Source: Chara braunii
Taxonomy: Eukaryota; Streptophyta; Charophyceae; Charales; Characeae
NCBI GenBank assembly: GCA_003427395.1
Contig: BFEA01000151.1
Span: 2,808,590 to 2,846,075, forward strand
Direction of reading: 5' to 3'
DNA length: 37,486 nucleotides
Part shown: positions 1 through 10,515 of the stretch, piece by piece
How positions within the stretch are numbered: position 1 is the stretch's first letter
Layout of the letters: each line of letters opens with the position of its first letter
The notes under the pieces: model-generated
The model's database searches: none
What the model was told of the DNA's origin: nothing
What the model saw: only the letters and a program-made list of their open reading frames with translations
Translations under genes and position numbers: made by a program

Positions 1-100
1 TTTTTTTTCCCCTACAGGGGGCCGGGGTCCCGGGTGCCGACCCCCGGAACCCCGGAACCCCGGCGGGGTCCCGGGGCCGGGGTTCGACAACCCTGGCTGC
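1..100. repeat. GC-rich block with internal inverted repeats
   Basis: After a short T run the sequence is almost pure G and C, with repeated CCCCGGAA and CGGGGTCCCGG words that can pair with each other. It resembles in style, but is not identical to, the GC-rich modules near 33.4 and 34.2 kb. No gene is visible. It may be the edge of a repeat cut by the window. Confidence 0.45.
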
Positions 101-155
101 TACCATCGCCCGCATCCTTATGATAGTTGTCCTATTTGTTGTGAGGGTCTTACTT

Positions 156-475
156 ACCTTGCACCCTGACAAAAATGTGCAGCTGCGCTGAAAAGAGTGT
201 ACAAGAATGTGCAAAGGTGGGAAACCCTTCACTAAAACTGCAAAACAGTGAAGACTGCAGTAAAAGAAGAACATATGTTTGTGTCGTTTTACTTTGTTTG
301 TACCCTGCACCCTAACACCCTCAAAGAAAAAGTCCGAAGGGTGAAAATGAGAATAAGAAGTGAAGAAGGAAGTGCAGGTGCGCTGAAAAATGAACTTGGT
401 AGACTCTTCACCAAAACTGCAAAACTGTGAAAGAAAGATGAATGCAGTAAAAGAAAGACGATGTTTGTGTCACCC
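156..475. repeat. Two diverged tandem copies, about 180-190 bp
   Basis: The words GCAGCTGCGCTGAAAA (near 180) and GCAGGTGCGCTGAAAA (near 374), then CACTAAAACTGCAAAAC (near 230) and CACCAAAACTGCAAAAC (near 410), recur in the same order. Both copies end in a segment with ATGTTTGTGTC. No coding function is supported. Confidence 0.6.
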
Positions 476-923
476 TTATTTTATTTTTATTTTTTCTCCC
501 TCTGCCTATTGATTTTCCTTTTCTGCTCTTCTCTCCCTTGTGTTTGACACCTCTTCCTTCACTCTGCTTCTTTCCCATAGCGTGCAAGTGGGCTGTTATG
601 GCATACGGGGATGGGGGCAGCTCACACTCAACTTCATCAACGTGGTGAGCCTTGTACGTCAGAGGCACAGTGGAGGAGGCGTTAAGAAGACTGAGAAACT
701 GAATGATTTCAATGTGTCTTTGTTTCTGATTTTTATCCTTTGATTCAGTGTAAATATTTTTTGTAAAACACTGAAAGAAATAATAATACTGTGAAACAAA
801 GTGTCATTCTGGTTTGTCTGTCTCTTTGCCTGTCTGTCCTTTCATTTTTCTTTTCTTTGCTCATCTTATTTCTTCTTCTACTTCACGTGCTCATGCTCTT
901 AGTCAATAGTTCTGTGACAATAT
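476..923. other. No gene seen; T-rich and C-rich spacer
   Basis: This stretch is pyrimidine-rich, with short open frames but no recognisable protein. A small segment at 581-643 is bounded by AG and GT and could be an exon, but its peptide matches nothing I know. Confidence 0.4.
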
Positions 924-1217
924 ATGGCATCCAAAAGGTTAAGTGCGTTACGAGCAAAACTCCCTGAAGAAGTACGACACCTGCCTATCAAAGTGGGAAT
1001 CGGTGAGCAAGATGCGCAATTCGGGGCCCGCTCAAGCTTGCGAAAGAAGAAGTATGACCCTGTCCCGTTGAGGAATCCGAAGGACGAAACGAAGGAGTAC
1101 CTAGACCTCGAAGCTGACATCAATGGCGACTTCCACATCAAATGGATCAAAAGCGGCGACTATCATGATCAGCAGCAGCAACAGGCCACTAGTCAGGCAG
1201 GGTACTTGAGACAGTAG
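924..1217 (+). CDS. Hypothetical 97-residue ORF with glutamine run
   Basis: An ATG with G at +4 opens a 97-codon frame. The product is basic near its start (MASKRLSALRAKLPEE), has a charged middle (RKKKYDPVPLRNPKDETKEY), and ends in a region with five glutamines in a row. I do not recognise a domain. It lies upstream of, and in the same direction as, the LINE fragment that starts near 2.5 kb, so it could be a remnant of that element's first ORF. It could also be an exon of a host gene or a chance frame. Frames downstream to 2.5 kb are repeatedly broken by stops, which favours decay. Function unknown. Confidence 0.3.
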   Translation: MASKRLSALRAKLPEEVRHLPIKVGIGEQDAQFGARSSLRKKKYDPVPLRNPKDETKEYLDLEADINGDFHIKWIKSGDYHDQQQQQATSQAGYLRQ

Positions 1218-2519
1218 GCAGAGCAGCCACCTTCAGCACCTACGGGAAAGGTTGGCAAAGATAAGCACTGCGACGAGCGAGAACAAGAGCGGCAAAAGAA
1301 GGCTAGCTCTCCCCCACAGACCATATCCGGTGAACACGACGAGGTCCAAAGTGCGGCAGAGATCGCAACGATCAGCAACAATTGAGGTCAGAACCCGGAC
1401 TCAGCTGACTATATTCATCCCAAGAAAGGTCTGTAAGACTGATTCTATCACAACATCGTGGAGAAGGCAGACTGTGAGTGGGGGCTGCCTCGCTGCCATT
1501 GTTGGTCGCAGGCAGGCCAACGCCCCCGGAGAAGGGCGAGATGCTAAAGGCAGCACGGGTCAAGGTTCAGGGGTACAACCAGTTCATTGAATTCATAACG
1601 CAGGCAGCGGCCGACCTGTACGTACAGGAAAAGGCAAGACGACGTAACGAACACATGGAGGCAAGCGCGGTAAAGGGTGATGAGAGGCAAACTGCAGTAA
1701 CAAAAGGGAAAGTGGGTAGGATGGGAACTCTCACAATGACAGCAGACAATAGGACTCCTCTGAGGCTATAAAAGGCCAACAGGATAAGGCAGATAAAGGG
1801 GCCGAGATCTGGGGCCTGAGCAACAAGGAAGAATCAGGACCGCAGCCACAGAAGAGACTGCTACGGACCAGCATTAGGGCTGGAGTGAAGACATGACCAT
1901 GGGTATGCAACACAGCGAGTGGCCAGAAACATAACAGAGGAAAGTGCTCCAGCTCAGCAAGAAGAGGGACATCAAACCCACAACAATCAGGGAAGAGGGG
2001 GAGCTCCCGAGGGAGAGGGTAGGGAAGGGAACGAAACAAAGAAGGATCGTGAGCAGAGTAAACAGGCTCTGCAATCACCACAATGTACAGTACACAGGGA
2101 GGACTTGCCTGATGGGAAGCAGCAGGAACCAGTCACCAAGTCGTGTATGGCTTGGGAGAGCACTCAGAAAAGTGGGTAGTGATGGCTCACAACGGCAAGT
2201 AGTGATCAGGACAGGATGCAAGAGAACACAACATACAAGATCCACAGGTACAGCTGCCAAGGACCTCCCGGATGGAGGGTACACAGCGAACGTATCGGTA
2301 TTCATAGAACGATAAGAGGAGTTAGCAAATTGAAGGAGACGTCGACGAGCCCGGGCCCCAGTCAGCAGAGCAGGTGGGCGGGCAACAAAGGAATCAGGAT
2401 GCCAAGAAGTCTCTGTCACCCAAGGAGCCATCCCCTCATATCTCCAGACCAATCAGACAGGAGGAGGCAGGCCGAGGCCTAACCGCCGTAGAGATTTTAC
2501 TATGTGCAGTGTGGCTGCG
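1218..2519. other. No intact gene; broken polar frames
   Basis: Overlapping plus-strand frames of 85-125 codons encode Gln-, Arg-, Lys- and Glu-rich peptides, with stops in all frames. Codon choice and polarity would suit a decayed LINE ORF1 or gag-like linker, but no zinc knuckle or RNA-binding motif is visible. I call no gene here. Confidence 0.4.
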
Positions 2520-2830
2520 TAGGGGTGAGTGTGGTTGGGTACACCGTGTCACGGGATCTCCGTGCTGGGGTTAGTTAATAGCATCCCAGACAGTTGGAAG
2601 GACTTACTGAAAGAAGACTTCACATGGAAGTCAGTAGAGTGGGGTATTTTGACACAAGACGTGGTGCCGACAAGTGCCTACCAGTTCTCCCACAGGTTGC
2701 CAGGATCAGATTTCCTACGGAGTTTCTACCTCGTTCCCGGTGAACTTAGCCAATCCCAAGTCCCCCTCCATTCACAACACAGATCCGCAAAGGTCAAGTC
2801 TCAACACATTCATGCTACGGAAAGTTTATC
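2520..2830 (+). mobile_element. LINE ORF2 C-terminal fragment, 5' part
   Basis: The plus-strand frame encodes IPDSWKDLLKED, then STAYQF-like and LVPGEL segments (SAYQFSHRLPG, SFYLVPGELS). This style is typical of the region between the reverse transcriptase and the terminal zinc-binding domain of L1-type plant and algal LINEs. The fragment stops where plastid ndhB-like sequence begins, and LINE-like sequence resumes near 3.23 kb in the same direction. The two parts were probably one element before the insertion. Assignment rests on general resemblance, not on a catalytic motif, so it is moderate. Confidence 0.45.
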
Positions 2831-3203
2831 ACGAATCTACAATAGCTTTTCTAGGGAGTTTTGAACTTAACCATTTTACTACATGCTTCTGTCTGATAAT
2901 CAGCTTATGTTGTACCTTATGTATTCCTTCATCCTTTGGATATATCAATACTACATGCTTCTGTCTGATAATCAGCTTATGTTGTACCTTATGTATTCCT
3001 TCATCCTTTGGATATATCAATTGTTCTGGAATATGATCGACAGAGTTTATAATATTTTTATTATTTACAGCTCTAGGAGCAATGATATTATCTAGTGCAC
3101 ATGACTTGATAACCATTTTTATCTCTCTGGAATGTCTTGGATTAGGTTCTTATCTATTAACTGGATATATCAAAAAAGATATCCGCTCAAATGAAGCTGG
3201 AGT
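2815..3203 (+). pseudogene. ndhB: Plastid ndhB fragment in nuclear DNA (NUPT)
   Basis: One plus-strand frame reads FLGSFELNHF, LCCTLCIPSSFGYINCSGI, a TGA stop, [38 protein letters not shown], then [17 protein letters not shown]. This is the order of an internal part of NdhB, the membrane subunit 2 of the plastid NAD(P)H dehydrogenase-like complex. Land-plant NdhB has matching segments such as LCIPLS-YI-CTEM-ITEF, GANDLITIF and SGYTKKD-RSNEA. Only about 105 codons of unique sequence remain of a protein of about 500 residues. A TGA near 3032 interrupts the frame and a 72-bp tandem duplication is present, so it cannot make a working subunit. It lies inside LINE-like sequence, consistent with plastid DNA captured in the nucleus. 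Mitochondrial nad2 is a less good match. Confidence 0.85.
2877..3021 (+). repeat. 72-bp perfect tandem duplication in ndhB fragment
   Basis: Positions 2877-2948 and 2949-3020 are identical, beginning TACTACATGCTTCTG. The unit is 24 codons, so the ndhB reading frame continues through both copies. Lack of divergence suggests a recent duplication or gene conversion. Confidence 0.95.
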
Positions 3204-3225
3204 CTTGGGCCTCTGCCCAAGATAA

Positions 3226-4150
3226 ATGGGCCTGGCCCTTGCCCAAGAACAGAACGCACAAAGCACCCATTCACATAAAACAGACTACATGGTCAAATTG
3301 GACTACACAATGCTGCTGAAGACAAAAGACCCAGAGCCTGTAATCAAACGTAGATGGGCAAAACTGATAGGCTCCGAAGCGGACCAAATCACAAAAGCTA
3401 CCATGACAAAAGTACAAATCAATTCGCCCAGTTAAAATCAGAAGTCTCCAATGGCTCATTGCCTACGCGGCTCTGCCAGCGAACAGATGGCTACACAACA
3501 GAAGAAGGAAAAGTGACTGAAGCAGCACAAATCTATGCGTGATATGCTCAGACAGCGAACAGGAAGATATCACACACTGCCTGATCACATGCAAAGAGGC
3601 TACAGCCTACTGGGCTAGAGCATCGGTCCAGTGGGACCATCTTTTCTCCTTGCCCCTGCCAGAACACCCAATCCAAATACTCCCTCGGACTAACATCCCC
3701 ACCTACTTCGGCAAATCTGAACGCATCCCAATCCAAATACTCCTATGGACTAACATCCCCACCTACTTTGGCAAATCTGAACGCATCTGGTTTGGACTCG
3801 TACATAAAGTGACACTCTGGGTAATACGGAAGGAAAGGTGCAGCAGAACACTGGAGAGCTCGTGTAGCCAGAGCGAGAAGGGATGATCAACGGCGAATTC
3901 ACAATTGGAGGCGGGGATTCTATGTCAGTAGAGGCGAGTCAAGATCCAAATTCAGAATGATCCGGAGAAGCAGCAAGAGCTGTGGGAATTTTTTACCAGA
4001 ATCTGGCTGGCTGGAGGAAAGATAGCAGATATTCGAGTACTTCATCTCCAAAGGAAGGACTGGCACAACTCTATTCGGCCCCAGGCACGTAGGGGAGCTC
4101 TTCATCGGCCAGAACCACAAGATCTCAGAGGAACAACATAGGCCCCCTAC
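3226..4150 (+). mobile_element. LINE ORF2 3' fragment with zf-RVT zinc domain
   Basis: Plus-strand frames encode LKTKDPEPVIKRRWAKLIG, then (after a frame change) SLQWLIAYAALPANRWL, then a zinc-binding segment CVICSDSEQEDITHCLITC starting at 3536, followed by WARASVQWDHLF. The Cys-x2-Cys ... His-x4-Cys arrangement and the order of segments fit the zinc-binding reverse-transcriptase tail (zf-RVT) at the end of L1-type LINE ORF2 proteins. Frameshifts, a TGA before the zinc domain and a 60-bp internal duplication mark it as decayed. No poly(A) tail is evident at its 3' end. It probably continues the fragment at 2520-2830. Confidence 0.75.
3668..3787 (+). repeat. 60-bp tandem duplication in the LINE tail
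   Basis: Two adjacent 60-bp units (3668-3727 and 3728-3787) begin CCAATCCAAATACTCC and differ at only a few positions. The unit is 20 codons, so it keeps the frame of the zinc-domain ORF and repeats the peptide TYFGKSERI. Confidence 0.95.
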
Positions 4151-4960
4151 AAGGGCCAAGGAAACGCCTACCTACTCACGAGGGGGACAAGGAAGGAATT
4201 TTCACTTGCAGATTGGGTTCTCTATTGTTCTTGCATTATGGTCTATCTGACGGGCTCAAAATGAGAGAGCCTGAGAGGAATCACTGGGGAGGGAGGCAAG
4301 CTGACAGTCAATCCTCCACTATTGGAGCAATCAACGCTGCTCAGGGATCCTTCGGCCAGACGTAAGGAAGCGTGTGTTTGGAAATCGTTGTATTCTCTTG
4401 ACTTGCCCGGGGGAAAGGAACCGGACTGACGCTCTCCAGAATGGATATGGATCCAGGAACATCAGGCCCTGTTTCGGTAGGAAAGAGAGAAAGAAAGAAG
4501 CAAAGGCTCTCACGAGGCAGAACATGGAGGAGTTCGCATTTTGATTACAGGTGTTATCTGGTCCAATACAAAAAAGATACAAATTACTCAAATCATGCAC
4601 TTTGGTTTTTAACAAAATACAGGCAACGGCAGATTGCATTGTTCACGAAGTATTGATCAATTACATGGACCTACTTTTCAATCCATTTGTGGAAACATAG
4701 CATGTGTTTCTAATCATGACACCAAGGCTGCAGCGCGGCATTACTTTGAAAATGTGATCTCTTGCCAGTGCCTGCAAAGCACTGAAGATTTGGCACGTAG
4801 TGTTGATAGCTTTGTTATGTTTCCAGAAAACAAGATTCCTTTTTTCGAATGCAGAAACCGCTACTACTAAAGTGGCTATGCATACCAACTTTTTCACAGA
4901 TCTCTATCCTTTGATAGGAACTAGAAATTTTGAAACTGGTCGGTATACTACCATGATGAA
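4151..4960. other. No gene seen
   Basis: Only short frames on both strands, none with a recognisable motif. The stretch separates the plus-strand LINE tail from the converging minus-strand LINE and may hold the worn 3' ends of both. Confidence 0.4.
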
Positions 4961-6336
4961 GTTACCTTTCATTTTCTGTATTTGGATAGATTTTGTTCTG
5001 GCTTCTGCCTGGGTCGATAATCCCCCACCCCCCCCTTGGGTCTTGGTTGGGCCACATACTCCCAGGCGACTCTATGCAAGCATGCGTCGTCTCCCCCCTC
5101 ACTTTTCCAAAGGTATGTCGCAGCCACTCTTCGCAGATGGGACAGTCTGTCAAGCGCCAGAATGCTGTCTTATAACACAGATGGAGGCCAAGATAGAGTT
5201 GTTTATGGCTAGGGCCCTACTACCAATCTGCGAGGTCTGGATGCCATTCCTCTTCGAGATCTGTTTGAGGGCCAGTTCCACTAGCGAGTCCCCATGGTCC
5301 TGTGGCAGGCCCAGTGCCGTGAGTCTCAACCCCAGCACCCTGATCGCCACCTCCTTCGCCTGCCACGTGACCACTAGCTGCACCGGAGGCGGGTGGCCTT
5401 GTGTTTGGATCCACCATCCCTCAGTTTTTGCCCCCCACTTCACCTTCATATCCACAGACACTGAGAAGAGATGGGCCACTTCTTCCACTGCTCTCAAGCT
5501 CCTCTCATTCGCCTTTATGAGGACCCTAAGGTCATCCTCCCCAAACAGGGAGGTTACTGGGACAAGGTGAGGGGGGATCTCTATGATATTGATTTTCTGA
5601 ATGTGCGGGTGGGCCCTTATCATCGCCGCCAAGGCTTCCATGACTATGACAAAGAGCAAAGGTGTTATCGGGTCCCCTTGTCTCACCGAGCTTTAAAGAG
5701 GAAAAAGGCGACGAGAGATGTCAATTAAGCATATGATGTTTGTGTAGGCGGTCCTGTGCAAGATGCTGCTGACCCACTGACAGAAGGACTCTCGAAAGTT
5801 CATCCGTTTCAGGCACATGTCGAGGAAATACCAATCAACGTGGTCGTAGGCCTTTTCAAAGTCAGTGAACAGGATTTCTGCATCCACATTTTTTTGTCGG
5901 GCATACCTGATGGTTTCATTTACCGACAGGATGTTGTCCTGAACTGTTTGGCATGAAGCCCAACTAGTCCGGGTGGATGAGATTTTCCATCAGAGGTAGG
6001 AGACTAGTGGTCAGGGCCTTCGCCGCGATTTTGTAGGGAAGGAGAAGTATGATGGGGCAATAATTTCGTACGTCCGCTATGTCCCCTACTTTGTAGAACA
6101 GCGTGGTCACTCCGTGCCCCATCAGTCCCCCAAAGGACACCTGGTGGGGTACAACTCACACATATTACAAAAATTCTTCTTTCAGGAATCGCCAGAAGTG
6201 CATCCAGAACTCCTTGGGCGAGCAGTCCAGTCCGGGTGATTTATCATCTTCCATGTCTTTAAGGGTTGCCCACACCGCCTCCTATGTTAGTGAGCTCTCC
6301 AACTGGGTCTTCTACATGTGGGTAAAACACTTGGCG

Positions 6337-6388
6337 ATAGATATAGCTTGAGCCATGTTCGTTCTAGCATGGTCCAAGCTATATCTAT
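6337..6388. repeat. Hairpin, 14-bp perfect stem
   Basis: ATAGATATAGCTTG at 6337-6350 is the exact reverse complement of 6375-6388; a partly paired extension closes around a 10-nt loop. It lies where LINE homology is interrupted. Confidence 0.9.
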
Positions 6389-6530
6389 AAAAACCTTATC
6401 AAATAACCATCGCTTGTTCCTGGGGATCCCATTGGTTTGCTTGGGAGGTGAAGAGTTGTTCGCAGTACTCTGAAAAAATGATTTAGCTATAAAATCATTA
6501 AAAACCTTATCAAATAACCATCGCTTGTTC
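6388..6530. repeat. 32-bp perfect direct repeat
   Basis: The 32-bp word beginning TAAAAACCTTATCAAA occurs at 6388-6419 and 6499-6530 without mismatch. The intervening segment contains a small palindrome (AATGATTT/AAATCATT). This looks like a small insertion or duplication inside the LINE. Confidence 0.9.
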
Positions 6531-7779
6531 AAAAAACAATAGCACTTCGTGCCTGGTGTACTAATTTTCAAAACATATATAAATTGATTTGCACAAAAAT
6601 TCACACAATACGCCAAACATGCGCCTGTAGCACTAAACAAAATGGGTATTAGTTTCATAATTCTTGGAGTGGCAAATTCTGACGAAAATATAATCTGAGG
6701 CATAGTCGACTATCTGGTAATCATTTCTAGCCATGAGCTTCTCGAGGAAGAACGGGCGCCTCAATTCGGTCACCATATCATGTCTCCACCTTGCTCTGGC
6801 CTTGGCAAAAAACGTTTTGCCAATCATCCCATCCACCTGATCATTTTTTTATCTTGGCCTGGATTCTCCAAGCATTCACCTGATATTCCATGTGCTCCTG
6901 CAGAAGTTGCCTTCCTGCCTATGGTCTATTGAAGATGCTGAGATCGAGAGGGTTTTGGTTAAGTCGCTCATCTCACTCCTCCAGATCGAGTAGCAGCCAT
7001 TGTAGCACAACTTTTTTTTGTCTCTGGCATGCTTGGTTGCATACGACTTTCTTCTGTCGTGGAGCTTTGCTACCCCATCATTGAACCATTCCACTATTCC
7101 ATCATAGGAAGGCTTGACTGACTGCCAGTGATCTCAGAACTCTTTGACCACGGTTTGGAATGTTGTTAAACCACCAGTACTTGGCCCAGATATCGGCCGC
7201 AGAAAAAAATAGAGTAGAAACGTTCCTAGTTGGATGAATTTGGGCGCTCCTGCAGTGGCCCGTACGTTTCCTAAAATTGCGTAGCATTAACGGGCACGGC
7301 TTTAGGAAGTACTGGTGGTTTAAGGCCATCAAGGATGTGTTAAATTTGAAAAAAACAGGACCTCTTCCTATGTGGCCATAGAAGGAGAGGCCCACCGCTA
7401 CCATCCTATGGCCAGAGGATTTATTTGGGCTGAAGGGGAGTATCTCTGCTGCTGTGAGCAGGCCCATCAGGTCAGTTGAGATTAAGGAGAGATCGATCCT
7501 CGAGTTCGATAGACTTGCTTCTCCTCTGGACCTCAGGCACGTGTAATCTGCCGGTGCAGGATTAGACGACATCTGTTTTCCAGCCACATTAAGGGGTTGG
7601 TGCCGGGCAGTACAGGAGGGGTCAGTCTGGCTATCTGCTCCAAGGCCAGCGCCCTCCAACGGGTCTGGGGCCAGAAAAGGAAGCCGTTAAGCCACTCCAG
7701 GACCAGTGCCATAGCCTTCGCTGCAGGACCACCTAGTGTCACGCCACACTACTGATCGCATAGTGAACACTCGTGGTTG

Positions 7780-8170
7780 CCTCACCATAAAAAGCCGGCT
7801 ACTTGGCGTTGGAGGGGACAGAGGGCAGCTTTGTCCAGTGCCCAAACGGCTGGAAATTGTGTCCTTCGGCCAAGATGGAGCCCCCGTACACCCTGCCCCT
7901 CATGGTGGCCTCCTCTGTGGGGAGGCACTTGACGTGAGGCTCCTCTGAGCCTCTTGAGGACTCGACTCCCTGATTGTAAATCCATCATCCCAGGGTTTTG
8001 TTTCCCCAATCGACCCTCATGTCGAACAACACACAAGAACCTGTCCGTCAGTTTTCGAACCTCAGCCACGGTCTCCTGGCAGGCATGCGCCGTTAGGGTA
8101 CAGTCATCGTCGAACAAAGAGAAAGCAGGGACCCCCTCCAAAATATACAAGACCTGGATCCTCCTCATGT
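7780..8170 (-). mobile_element. Second LINE reverse-transcriptase fragment
   Basis: The minus-strand frame reads RIQVLYILEGV, then SLFDDDCTLTAHACQET and VRKLTDRF, then (shifted) GKQNPGMMDL and LPTEEATMRGRVYGG. The FDDD sequence sits where the F-x-D-D catalytic box of LINE reverse transcriptase is expected, and the flanking DCTL-A and KLTDRF resemble the residues that follow it. This piece lies head-to-tail upstream of the larger LINE and repeats a region present there, so it is a separate insertion or a rearranged part. Stops and frameshifts show it is dead. Confidence 0.55.
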
Positions 8171-8365
8171 CCTTAGGTCAGCCGCCATGTACTTGTCATT
8201 TTGAGCCCAGGAGCTCGGCTGAAGAACACCTTGAACTTGGACGTCGCGCTCCAGAACATGAGCCATTAGCCTCATCCTCATCTCCCTTGCCCTCACTCCA
8301 CCGCCTGAGTTTTCGGAAGGGGCATCTTCAGGACGTGGCTGGGCAGGGCAGAAGGTTCCTCCATA

Positions 8366-8483
8366 AATTTGGAGATGAAGAACATTGGCAACAATGTATT
8401 GGGGAGGCTATAACCCTCTGCATCAAAGGAGTCGCGGTCACTACCAGAGGACAAACATCTCCGATGTTCTTCATCTCCAAATT
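8366..8483. repeat. 20-bp perfect inverted repeat
   Basis: AATTTGGAGATGAAGAACAT at 8366-8385 is the exact reverse complement of 8464-8483, with a 78-bp spacer. No other feature explains it. Confidence 0.9.
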
Positions 8484-8499
8484 GATAATGATGTTGCGC

Positions 8500-10120
8500 G
8501 AAATGCAGGCTGCAACCCTTCCTTGCACCACCTCTGCACGTCACATCTCTGTCAGCTTATGAAATTCCTCAAAACCACATTGGACCGACCAAACATCCAT
8601 TTTATCGAACTCTCCTCCCCTTCACATACCTGTCATCGTACGTCACCTCTGTTAACAAACTTCCTCACCCAGGCACAGACGTCTTGATCCATCCAAGCAG
8701 GAACGCAACCACGATCAGGCACATTTAAGATTGTGCTAGTGTGAATGCGCTCTTGGCAGGGAAATGGTATCCATCCACATACGTCTTCATCCATGGCAAC
8801 AATGCAAGGGGTTTTCATTGCATCCCAGCAGTCCCACTACGGAGAATAGAAAGTCGTGTTAACTGCAGAACACGCCCATCGTGAACAGACCCAACGAACC
8901 ACACAAAAACGCTCAGAATTCTGCACTCCCTGTCCCAAGTGGTCCCCCCAAAGTGGTCCCGAGTGGTCCCCCTAAAATACCTACCTCCATGACAGTAGAG
9001 AACTGCCCAGTCCAATCACACTACACAATGAGTGCCTTCTATTCAAGATGGGTACCTCCAACAAATGGGCTCCGAGAAATCGCTGTTGAAATTTTAGATA
9101 GACCGTACTCTGTAATGCCAAGGTACATACGTACCTTGTTGTCTGAGAGATACAAGGCAGGCAGGAATCCGAGGTGTGCCTTGTGTGAAATATTTCGGGG
9201 TGATTTTTAGTTTTTTTTCTTTTTGTCTGTACAGTGTACACTGCCGGCAGCAGTGGACCGAGTTATTGGTATGATATGAGCAACCTCAACGTGAGGCCCT
9301 CCGCAAGTTTAGTGCTGAGAAGCTATACCTGCTGGAAATAGGGTCCAGTGCAATGACTTGCTGTTTCTGAGTGCCTGTAGCCTCTCTCTGTCGAGGCTGT
9401 ACTATAGGTAGGACAGATTCGTAATTTTGTTTGGCTGAGGGCTAACCGAGAGACCTACCTGTGAGGGAAATTCTTGAGGGACATATCTGCAAATCCAAGA
9501 AAATACAGGCCCGGTACTAACTCGATTCCCTACAGCTACCCTAACTGCGGATAGCAGGCCCGGGCTACCCCTAGACAGACAGGCCCTATGGGCCTATTCT
9601 GAATAGACGGTCCTATAGCCCATAGCCGGGTCCGGTAGAGGCCGAGAGGCCGAAACAGATACGGTACTGGTCGGTCAGTCAGTCCGGTCTAGGTCGGTGT
9701 AGGCTAGAACTAGGATGGGCACATCGGTTCAGGGCTTTTGGCAGTTGGTACCGCGTACATCGCTGCTGCGCTACGCGTGAACCGGAGGTGGTGACGGCTC
9801 AGCGTGGAAGAAGACGGGCATAGCCAGACCTTCGGAGCGCAGGCCATAGCTGGGACCTGCGCTGTACTCTGCCAGCACAGAGTGGCTGACAGAGGTCTGG
9901 GCTGTCGAGGTCTGCTGGCGGCGAGAGAGATTGGTGCCCTGCTGGACCCTCCTCCGGAGTGGGGTCCCAGAGGGTTGCACTGCAGCCACAGCTGCAGCAT
10001 CTTCATCTCAGAGGTCATCTAGCCAGGGTTTGGTGGCGCTGCTGCAGGCTTCCACCCGGGAAGCGTCTCGACACTTCGTCATCATCAGATACTCTGGCGC
10101 TGGTCTTCTTTTTCATCCTC
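8500..10120. other. No gene seen
   Basis: Short frames of 60-110 codons on both strands show no recognisable motif. Short words recur (AAGTGGTCCC-like near 8940-8970; GGCCTAT/ATAGCC near 9580-9625). I see no RNA gene and no transposon signature here. Confidence 0.4.
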
Positions 10121-10123
10121 TGA

Positions 10124-10258
10124 GTGGCGCTTGGCCTCAGAGGCCTGTTTCAGGGTGGCGCTGCCCCCAGGAGGCTGTATTTGGGTGGCGCTTGGCCTCA
10201 GAGGCCTGTTTCAGGGTGGCGCTGCCCCCAGGAGGCTGTATTTGGGTGGCGCTTGATG
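10124..10258. repeat. 61-bp minisatellite, about 2.2 copies
   Basis: Units start GTGGCGCTTGGCCTCAGAGG at 10124 and 10185, with a partial third from 10246. Copies are nearly identical. A half-unit theme (GGGTGGCGCT) recurs inside each unit, so it may have grown from a shorter repeat. Confidence 0.9.
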
Positions 10259-10456
10259 TTTCAGGGCTCAGGGGGTGTTACGGGTGTCTATCAGGGTTGG
10301 AGAGTGAAGCGCTGCTCAATTCTGAGCAGCGCACTGTAGTTCTGAAGTGATCCTGACATTTCGAACGTTGCCCCCCTTACGCCCACACTCAGGCGGCAAA
10401 TCCAATGATACCGAATCGACATAAAGGGATATCACCCCATCAGTCCCACAAAAAAC

Positions 10457-10483
10457 AAAGAAACCGTCTTTCGGGACATCCGT

Positions 10484-10515
<32 letters not shown>

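Larger units (their letters stand above)
5150..7660 (-). mobile_element. Decayed L1-type LINE: endonuclease end and reverse transcriptase
   Basis: Read on the minus strand, the order is that of LINE ORF2. Near 7503 the endonuclease end SRIDLSLISTDL, then LPFSP, GHRMVAVGLSF and GRGPVFFKFNTSL (7353-7330). Near 6100-6045 the start of the reverse transcriptase, LFYKVGDIADVRNYCPI, then KIAAKAL, TVQDNILSVNETI and FTDFEKAYDHVDW (5870-5830). Next come RQGDPITPLLFVIVMEAL (5683-5630) and a damaged catalytic box, LFGEDDL, near 5536, where a Y/F-x-D-D box is expected. A frameshift separates the DFEKAYD and RQGDP blocks, and stretches near 6.35-6.9 kb are scrambled by a hairpin and a direct repeat. It cannot encode an active enzyme. 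The long plus-strand frame at 4800-5570 is the antisense of this region. Confidence 0.85.

Noticed and set aside
1-100. Telomere or subtelomere at the left end
   Set aside because: No TTTAGGG-type repeat is present, only GC-rich inverted words.
581-643. Possible small exon bounded by AG and GT
   Set aside because: The peptide is not recognisable and no partner exon was found.
2815-3203. Functional ndhB or mitochondrial nad2 gene
   Set aside because: Only about a fifth of the gene is present, with an in-frame TGA and a duplication; the residues fit ndhB better than nad2.
4800-5570. 256-codon plus-strand frame, the longest in the window
   Set aside because: It is the antisense of the LINE reverse transcriptase on the minus strand, which has recognisable motifs (RQGDPITPLLF).
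8881-9210. 109-codon plus-strand frame with a repeated SGPPK motif
   Set aside because: The repeat comes from a short DNA duplication (GTGGTCCC); no domain or homologue is recognised.
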